64,000 nt of DNA from Mesorhizobium sp. B1-1-8 (GTDB lineage: Bacteria; Pseudomonadota; Alphaproteobacteria; Rhizobiales; Rhizobiaceae): assembly GCF_006442795.2 (NCBI RefSeq), contig NZ_CP083956.1, positions 744,001-808,000 of the forward strand, given 5' to 3'. This document shows positions 58,769 through 64,000 of the stretch, piece by piece. Position numbers and translations under genes: made by a program. Position 1 is the first letter of the stretch. Every line of letters starts with the position of its first letter. The notes below the pieces were generated by a model, which saw only the letters and a list, made by a program, of their open reading frames with translations, was not told the DNA's origin and did no database searches.

Positions 58769-60184
58769 ATGGGCGAGCACGTCATCAAATTGCCCGATGT
58801 CGGCGAAGGCGTCGCCGAGGCCGAGCTGGTCGAGTGGCATGTCAAGGTCGGCGATCTGGTGCGCGAGGACATGGTGCTGGCGGCGGTGATGACCGACAAG
58901 GCGACGGTGGAAATCCCCTCGCCGGTCGACGGCGAGATTCTGTGGCTGGGCGCGGAGATCGGCGACACGGTGGCGATCGGCTCGCCGATCGTGCGGCTGA
59001 AAGTGGCGGGCGAGGGCAATGTGAAGGCGGACTCGACGCTTGCAGACGTTACGGCGGAACGTACGCCTGACGATGCGGCGGCTCGCCCGTCCTCAGGCCT
59101 GGAGCCATCATCACCCAATTTAGCGCCGTCATCCTCGGGCTTGTCCCGAGGATCTGCCGTCCCACGCGGATATGACGCGCCCAGTTCCGGGAGGTCGGTA
59201 GATCCTCGGGACAAGCCCGAGGATGACGGCGTCAGGTCCAGGATCAGCAGCGCGCCACGCGACGGCGTCAGACCCAGGGCCAGCAGCGCCCCGCGCCCTG
59301 AAGGCGAGAAGCCGCTGGCCTCGCCGGCCGTGCGGCTGCGCGCCAAGGAAGCCGGCATCGATCTGCGCCAGGTTGCGGGCAGCGGGCCGGCCGGCCGCAT
59401 CGGCCATGAGGACATCGACGCCTTCCTGGCACGCGGGCCGCAGCTTGCCCGCGCGCCCGGCTTTGCACCCAAAGACGGCGTCGAGGACATCAGGGTCGTC
59501 GGCCTCAGGCGCAAGATCGCCGAAAAAATGTCGATCGCCAAATCGCGCATCCCGCACATCACCTATGTCGAGGAGATCGACGTCACGGCGCTCGAGGAGT
59601 TGCGCGCCGTGCTCAACAAGGAGAAGCGCGCCGCCAAAGGGGCAGAACGGCCAAAGCTGACGCTGCTGCCCTTCCTGATGCGGGCGATGGTCAAGGCGAT
59701 CGCCGACCAGCCCAACCTCAACGCGCTGTTCGACGACGAGGCCGGAATCATCCACCAGCATGAAGGCATCCATATCGGCATCGCCGCGCAGACGCCCACC
59801 GGGCTGGTGGTGCCGGTGGTGAAGCATGCCGAGGCGCGCGACATCTGGGATTGCGCGGCGGAGGTCAACCGGCTGGCCGAAGCGGCGAAATCCGGCACGG
59901 CGACGCGCGAGGAGCTCTCCGGCTCGACCATCACCATCACCTCGCTCGGCGCCATGGGCGGCGTGGCGACGACGCCGGTGATCAATTATCCGGAAGTGGC
60001 GATCGTCGGCGTCAACAAGATGATGGTGCGGCCGGTATGGGACGGCACCCGGTTCATTCCGCGCAAGATGATGAACCTGTCGTCGAGCTTCGACCATCGC
60101 GTCATCGACGGCTGGGATGCGGCGGTCTTCGTGCAGCGGATCAAGACGCTGCTGGAGACGCCGGCGCTGATTTTCGTGGAGTAG
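58769..60184 (+). CDS. Branched-chain 2-oxoacid dehydrogenase E2 (dihydrolipoyl acyltransferase)
   Basis: A 471-residue E2 core. The lipoyl domain (residues 3-80) bears lipoyl lysine K44 in MTDKATVEIPSP. A peripheral-subunit-binding domain is ASPAVRLRAKEAGIDLRQVA with GPAGRIGHEDID. The catalytic domain ends with SSFDHRVIDGWDAAVFVQRI (HxxxDG). The linker holds an in-frame palindrome at 59125-59230 (residues about 119-154: SSSGLSRGS to DPRDKPEDD) and a 36-base tandem duplication after it. Both lengthen the flexible linker and probably do no harm. Confidence 0.96.
   Translation: MGEHVIKLPDVGEGVAEAELVEWHVKVGDLVREDMVLAAVMTDKATVEIPSPVDGEILWLGAEIGDTVAIGSPIVRLKVAGEGNVKADSTLADVTAERTPDDAAARPSSGLEPSSPNLAPSSSGLSRGSAVPRGYDAPSSGRSVDPRDKPEDDGVRSRISSAPRDGVRPRASSAPRPEGEKPLASPAVRLRAKEAGIDLRQVAGSGPAGRIGHEDIDAFLARGPQLARAPGFAPKDGVEDIRVVGLRRKIAEKMSIAKSRIPHITYVEEIDVTALEELRAVLNKEKRAAKGAERPKLTLLPFLMRAMVKAIADQPNLNALFDDEAGIIHQHEGIHIGIAAQTPTGLVVPVVKHAEARDIWDCAAEVNRLAEAAKSGTATREELSGSTITITSLGAMGGVATTPVINYPEVAIVGVNKMMVRPVWDGTRFIPRKMMNLSSSFDHRVIDGWDAAVFVQRIKTLLETPALIFVE
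59125..59230. repeat. In-frame palindromic repeat in the E2 gene
   Basis: The arms 59125-59155 and 59200-59230 are a perfect 31-bp inverted repeat. Each arm is a hairpin: ATCCTCGGG, a 5-base loop, CCCGAGGAT. It carries the same CGTCATCCTCGGG end motif as the right arms of the MITE-like copies at 31069 and 43501. Confidence 0.88.
59225..59296 (+). repeat. 36-base tandem duplication in the E2 linker
   Basis: GACGGCGTCAGGTCCAGGAT... at 59225-59260 is repeated as GACGGCGTCAGACCCAGGGC... at 59261-59296, giving two 12-residue units DGVRSRISSAPR and DGVRPRASSAPR. Confidence 0.85.
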
Positions 60185-60209
60185 TGGGGATGGGGCGATC
60201 TCGAAAGCT

Positions 60210-60351
60210 CCCCCTCACCCGGATTGCCAACCGAATTGCGAAGGGCAATTCGGGGCAATCCGACCTCTCCCCGAGGGGAGAGGAGAGCGCCGGCGCCAGC
60301 CTCTTCTCCCCACCGGGGAGAAGGTGGCCGCGAAGCGGCCGGATGAGGGGG
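60210..60351. repeat. Palindromic intergenic repeat (CCCCTCACCCGG type)
   Basis: The ends are CCCCCTCACCCGG and CCGGATGAGGGGG, with CCTCTCCCCGAGGGGAGAGG in the middle and TCTCCCCACCGGGGAGA near the right. It fills the E2-lpd gap within the operon, so it is probably transcribed. Confidence 0.75.
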
Positions 60352-60376
60352 CCTTCGCCGAAAGGAAGCAGCTGAC

Positions 60377-61774
60377 ATGAAAGAAATCTCCTGCAAGCTG
60401 CTCGTCATCGGTGCCGGACCGGGCGGCTATGTCTGCGCCATCCGCGCCGGCCAGCTCGGCATCGACACGGTGATCGTCGAGTTCGGCAAGCCGGGCGGCA
60501 CCTGCCTCAATGTCGGCTGCATTCCGTCCAAGGCACTCATCCATGCGGCGGAGGAGTTCGAGAAGGTCGCGCATATGGCCGGCGGCAAGAGCCCGCTCGG
60601 CATTGCGGTCGCCGCGCCGACGCTCGACCTGGCCAAGACGGTCGCCTGGAAGGACGGTATCGTTAGCCGGCTGACGGGCGGCGTCGCCGGGCTGCTGAAG
60701 AAAGCCAGGGTCAAGACCGTGCATGGCTGGGCGACGTTTCGCGACGGCAAGACTGTCGCGGTCGAGACCGAGACCGGCGTGCAGGTCATTCGCGCCGAGA
60801 CGGTGGTGATCGCCACCGGCTCGGCGCCGGTCGAACTGCCTTTCCTGCCCTTCGGCGGCCCTGTCATCTCCTCGACGGAAGCACTGGCGCTGAGCGAAGT
60901 TCCAAAGACACTCGCGGTCGTCGGCGGCGGTTATATCGGGCTCGAACTCGGCATGGCCTTCGCCAGGATGGGGGGCAAGGTGAGCGTGGTCGAAGCGCTG
61001 CCGCGGGTGCTGGCGCAGTATGACGCGGAGCTGACAAGGCCTGTGCTGAAGCGGCTAGCCGAACTCGGCGTCGAGGTGATGACAGGCGCCAAGGCCAAGG
61101 GGCTGTCGACAAAGGGCGATGCGCTGCTGGTCGAGACTGCCGACGGCAAGAACGCCAAGGTTGCCGCCGACAGGATCCTGGTCACGGTCGGCCGCAGGCC
61201 GCTCACCGATGGCTGGGGCCTGGAGCAGATCGACCTCGACATGGCCGGCAAATTCATCCGCATCGACGACCAGTGCCGAACATCGATGCGCGGCATCTAC
61301 GCCATCGGCGACGTCACCGGCGAGCCGATGCTGGCGCATCGCGCCATGGCGCAGGGCGAGATGGTGGCCGAGATCGTCGCCGGCCATAAGCGCAGCTGGG
61401 ACAAGCGCGTCATTCCGGCAATCTGCTTCACCGATCCGGAACTGGTCACCGCCGGCCTGTCGCCGGAGGAGGCCAAGGCCCTGGGCGGCGAAATGAAGAT
61501 CGGGCTATTCCCCTTTGCCGCCAACGGCCGCGCCATGACCAAACAGGGCGAGGACGGTTTTGTGCGGGTCGTGGCGCGTGCGGATAACCATCTGGTGCTT
61601 GGCATCCAGGCGGTCGGGCAGAGTGTATCGGAACTATCGGCGGCGTTCGGCCTGGCGCTGGAAACGGGCGCGCGGCTGGAGGATATCGCGGGGACGATCC
61701 ATGCCCATCCGACGCAGGGCGAGGCGTTCCAGGAAGCGGCGCTGAAGGGCCTGGGGCACGCGCTGCATATTTGA
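60377..61774 (+). CDS. lpd: Dihydrolipoyl dehydrogenase (E3)
   Basis: A 465-residue flavoprotein that reoxidises the dihydrolipoyl arm with [23 protein letters not shown] is the FAD loop; the redox disulfide is [40 protein letters not shown] the NAD loop; [20 protein letters not shown] and the C-terminal [20 protein letters not shown] with the His-Glu pair. It is the last gene of the bkd operon. The repeat at 60210-60351 lies between it and E2. Confidence 0.97.
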   Translation: MKEISCKLLVIGAGPGGYVCAIRAGQLGIDTVIVEFGKPGGTCLNVGCIPSKALIHAAEEFEKVAHMAGGKSPLGIAVAAPTLDLAKTVAWKDGIVSRLTGGVAGLLKKARVKTVHGWATFRDGKTVAVETETGVQVIRAETVVIATGSAPVELPFLPFGGPVISSTEALALSEVPKTLAVVGGGYIGLELGMAFARMGGKVSVVEALPRVLAQYDAELTRPVLKRLAELGVEVMTGAKAKGLSTKGDALLVETADGKNAKVAADRILVTVGRRPLTDGWGLEQIDLDMAGKFIRIDDQCRTSMRGIYAIGDVTGEPMLAHRAMAQGEMVAEIVAGHKRSWDKRVIPAICFTDPELVTAGLSPEEAKALGGEMKIGLFPFAANGRAMTKQGEDGFVRVVARADNHLVLGIQAVGQSVSELSAAFGLALETGARLEDIAGTIHAHPTQGEAFQEAALKGLGHALHI

Positions 61775-61783
61775 GCGCTTCTT

Positions 61784-61930
61784 CCTTCTCCCCCTGTGGG
61801 AGAAGGTGGATCGGCGCGCAGCGCCGAGACGGATGAGGGGTGTTCCAGCGAAGTGAGGCGCTGGCTTTCCCTGGAGCACCCCTCATCCGTCGCCTTCGGC
61901 GACACCTTCCCCCACAAGGGGGAAGGGGGA
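61784..61930. repeat. Palindromic intergenic repeat after lpd
   Basis: CCTTCTCCCCCTGTGGGAGA with AGGTGGATCGGCGC at the left and CACCCCTCATCCGTCGCC then ACCTTCCCCCACAAGGGGGA at the right, inverted, with internal hairpins. It separates lpd from the convergent saccharopine-dehydrogenase-like gene and may act as a bidirectional transcript end. Confidence 0.75.
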
Positions 61931-61940
61931 GCCGCACCTC

Positions 61941-63044
61941 TCATCCCGCCAGCCGGCTTACCATCTCGTGCTGGGCGTAGGCGCGGCCGAAGCGGTTGGC
62001 GAGGAAGGCGTCGAGCGCGATGTCCTCCTGCTTGACGAAGCCGGTCGCCGGCAGCGAGCAGTCGGCCAGCATGTCGAGCACGGCGCAGATGCCGGAGGCG
62101 GTGGTGATCTGGATGGCGCTGCGCACGACGTCGCCGACGCGCTTGGAATAGATCTTGTTGGCGTAGGTCTCCTGCAGCAGACGTCCCTGTCTGCGGCCCG
62201 AAACGGTGACGAAGACGATGACCACGTCCTGCAGCGTCGCCGGCAGGGCGCTCTCGAAGATATCCTTCAGCACGTCGCGGCGATGGCGCAGGCCGAGATC
62301 GTTGAGCAGCGCCTTCATGATCGCGGCGTGGCCGGGGTAGCGGATGGTGCGGTAGTTCAGCGTACGCACCTTGCCCTTCAGCGTCTCGGCCAGAGTGCCC
62401 AGCCCGCCCGAGGTGTTGAAGGCCTCGTAGGTGACGCCGTCGAGCGAGAATTCCTCGCGCTCCTCCAGCGGCGGCACCTCGATCAGCTCGCCCTCGACGA
62501 TCGCCTCGCAGGGTTCGCAATATTCGTTGATGACGCCGTCCGTGCTCCAGGTGAGGTTGTAGTTCAACGCGTTCGACGGATATTGCGGCAGCGCGCCGAC
62601 GCGCATGCGCACGCTCTCCAGCGTGTCGAAGCGGCTGGCGAGATCGTTGGCGACGATCGAGATGAAGCCCGGCGCCAGCCCGCATTGCGGGATGAAAGCG
62701 CTCTTTCCGGAACGCGCCAGTTCCTTGACCCGGCGGGTGCTGACGACGTCCTCGGTGAGGTCGAGATAGTGCACGCCGATGGCGGCTGCGGCTTCGGCGA
62801 TGCGCGTGGTGAGATGGAAAGGTGCTGCGCTCAGCACCGCGAATTTGCCGGCAAGGGTTTTCTCCAGCGCACCGGGGGCGGCGATATCCAGCTCCAGCGT
62901 CTCGACGCCGGCCGGCAATTCGGCGGCGGTGAGCTGGGCCGCCGCGCGGTCGACGAGCGTGACGCGATAGTCACCCGTGGAGCTAAGCATTTCGGCAATG
63001 GTCGAGCCGATTTTGCCGGCGCCGACGACAACGATTTTCTTCAT
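61941..63044 (-). CDS. Saccharopine dehydrogenase family protein
   Basis: A 367-residue LYS9-type protein. KKIVVVGAGKIGSTIAEMLS is the NAD(P) loop; VLSAAPFHLTTRIAEAAAAI and GVHYLDLTEDVVSTRRVKEL are family signatures; IPQCGLAPGFISIVANDLAS and FNTSGGLGTLAETLKGKV follow. Family members interconvert saccharopine, lysine and glutamate semialdehydes or make carboxyspermidines. The Lrp regulator divergently placed suggests control by an amino acid, possibly lysine. The exact reaction is not shown. Confidence 0.92.
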   Translation of the reverse strand: MKKIVVVGAGKIGSTIAEMLSSTGDYRVTLVDRAAAQLTAAELPAGVETLELDIAAPGALEKTLAGKFAVLSAAPFHLTTRIAEAAAAIGVHYLDLTEDVVSTRRVKELARSGKSAFIPQCGLAPGFISIVANDLASRFDTLESVRMRVGALPQYPSNALNYNLTWSTDGVINEYCEPCEAIVEGELIEVPPLEEREEFSLDGVTYEAFNTSGGLGTLAETLKGKVRTLNYRTIRYPGHAAIMKALLNDLGLRHRRDVLKDIFESALPATLQDVVIVFVTVSGRRQGRLLQETYANKIYSKRVGDVVRSAIQITTASGICAVLDMLADCSLPATGFVKQEDIALDAFLANRFGRAYAQHEMVSRLAG

Positions 63045-63171
63045 GATCCGATCCCTCGCCTGAAGCTGATTTCTTGAGTCGCAAGAATCTCAGCTTGCCG
63101 GTCGAATGGAAGCGTGGAATCTATCGAAACGAAGCACCATTTTGCGCAATATGCCGATAAGGATCGTCGAA

Positions 63172-63600
63172 ATGATCAGCGAAGCCGAACAGGCGCTGCT
63201 TACGCTGTTGCGGGCCAACGCGCGCGCGTCGACCGCCGAGTTGGCGCGGCAGCTCGGCGTGTCGCGCACCACTGTGCAGAGCCGGATCGAGCGCCTGGAG
63301 CAGCGCGGCATCATCGCCGGCTATGGCGTGAGATTATCGCCGGACTATGAGCAGGGGTTGGTCAAGGCGCATGTGCTGCTCACGGTCACGCCAAAGCTCG
63401 CCGACAAGGTGGTGCGCAGCCTGCAGGCGCTGCCGCAGGTCCGCACGCTGCATTCGGTGAGCGGCAATTTCGACATGATCGTCATCGTCGACGCGCCATC
63501 GATCCGCGACCTCGACGCGCTGCTCGATAGGATCGGGGCGATGGATGGCGTAGAGCGGACGTCGTCGTCGATTATTCTGTCGACACGGGTGGATCGGTAG
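63172..63600 (+). CDS. Lrp/AsnC family transcriptional regulator
   Basis: A 142-residue regulator. ALLTLLRANARASTAELARQ and LGVSRTTVQSRIERLEQRGI form the HTH; GYGVRLSPDYEQGLVKAHVL and VRTLHSVSGNFDMIVIVDAP belong to the RAM domain that binds an amino acid. I start at MISEAEQALLTLL because AAGGA lies eight bases upstream; earlier ATGs at 63106 and 63151 exist. Divergent from the saccharopine-dehydrogenase-like gene, it probably controls that gene and itself from the gap 63045-63171. Confidence 0.92.
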   Translation: MISEAEQALLTLLRANARASTAELARQLGVSRTTVQSRIERLEQRGIIAGYGVRLSPDYEQGLVKAHVLLTVTPKLADKVVRSLQALPQVRTLHSVSGNFDMIVIVDAPSIRDLDALLDRIGAMDGVERTSSSIILSTRVDR

Positions 63601-63620
63601 GGGGCCTGAGATGCTGGCGC

Positions 63621-63787
63621 GAGGCCCCCCTCTCTGTCCTGCCGGACATCTCCCCCTCAAGGGGGGGAGATTGGCAGCTTCGACGCCGGCGCTTTTTCTG
63701 CAGCATTGGTGATTGGCGAAAGCCGGCGTGACATCTGATCTCCCCCCTTGAGGGGGAGATGCCCGGCAGGGCAGAGAGGGGGGCGAA
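63621..63787. repeat. C-rich palindromic repeat pair (complete unit)
   Basis: GAGGCCCCCCTCTCTG with GGACATCTCCCCCTCAAGG at the left, and GATCTCCCCCCTTGAGGGGG with GCCCGGCAGGGCAGAGAGGG at the right, inverted. It is the intact form of the unit that the IS481-type element split at 2833/4172. Confidence 0.88.
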
Positions 63788-63816
63788 GGAATGAGGCGTT
63801 TGTTTTTCCTCTCCGA

Positions 63817-64000
63817 TCAAGCCCGCCGCCGCTCCGGCCCCTCGTCCAACCACGCCAAATCCTCCGCCGACAGCGCAATATCCAGCGCCCTCAAGCTGTC
63901 GTCCAACTCATCCAGTGTCCGCGGGCCGATCAGCGGCACGGACGGGAAGGGCTGCGCCAGCACATAGGCCAGCGCGACATGGATCGGGCTTTTGCCGAGC
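63817..64000 (-). CDS. Aldo/keto reductase, C-terminal part only
   Basis: The visible 60 residues are the end of an aldo/keto reductase: SPIHVALAYVLAQPFPSVPL, IGPRTLDELDDSLRALDIAL, then SAEDLAWLDEGPERRRA. The IGPRT segment corresponds to the NADP-binding loop. The stop is at 63817-63819; the gene begins beyond the window. Substrate unknown. Confidence 0.88.
   Translation of the reverse strand, partial: LGKSPIHVALAYVLAQPFPSVPLIGPRTLDELDDSLRALDIALSAEDLAWLDEGPERRRA

Overview
The window reads as about 64 kb of a GC-rich alphaproteobacterial chromosome, most likely a Rhizobiales member close to Mesorhizobium. This rests on protein similarity that I recognise (QueG, PpsR, TimA/Tim44, HemJ, BTLCP peptidase, branched-chain dehydrogenase), on short operon overlaps (ATGA, GTGA), on GTG/TTG starts and on the many palindromic intergenic repeats typical of that group. 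No database search was possible.

Layout. 1-4.2 kb: a frameshifted IS1380-type transposase cut by the window edge, rsmI-yraN, and a frameshifted IS481-type element that landed inside a palindromic repeat. 4.3-14.2 kb: uppP, a GST, queG, an SDR, mepA, glk, an MsbA-like ABC exporter, dapB, gpmA and tRNA-Leu(CAG). 14.2-34 kb: accessory metabolism and redox genes (a cNMP-binding/TrxR-like flavoprotein with a UBP zinc finger partner, dadA, the CBS/cystathionine gamma-lyase pair of reverse transsulfuration, an isochorismatase-like protein without its cysteine, an HxlR regulator and DJ-1 protein, PHB depolymerase, a BTLCP peptidase) and the envelope set Smr-mltA-timA/fxsA-secB. 35-51.5 kb: the chromosome-origin neighbourhood, dnaQ-coaE-aroE-maf, ppsR, a 403-bp gap with DnaA-box-like and GANTC sites that I propose as oriC, hemE-hemJ-rho, yyaL, then mnmE-mnmG-rsmG-parA-parB with four parS sites. 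51.5-64 kb: a DUF1326/DUF2182 membrane pair, holA, a complete branched-chain 2-oxoacid dehydrogenase operon (E1alpha, E1beta, E2, E3), a saccharopine-dehydrogenase-like gene divergent from an Lrp regulator, and the end of an aldo/keto reductase.

The most unusual structure is a two-copy element (35451-35980 and 53536-54042). In each copy a single-domain GIY-YIG nuclease gene sits between 67-bp inverted arms that are 66/67 identical. Each arm is itself a hairpin, and the stem bases covary between copies. Three shorter copies without the gene (31069-31232, 38961-39148, 43501-43661) look like non-autonomous derivatives. A related 31-bp palindrome pair lies in frame inside the E2 gene (59125-59230). 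This resembles the REP/RAYT relationship but with a GIY-YIG nuclease as the possible mobiliser. That role is inference.
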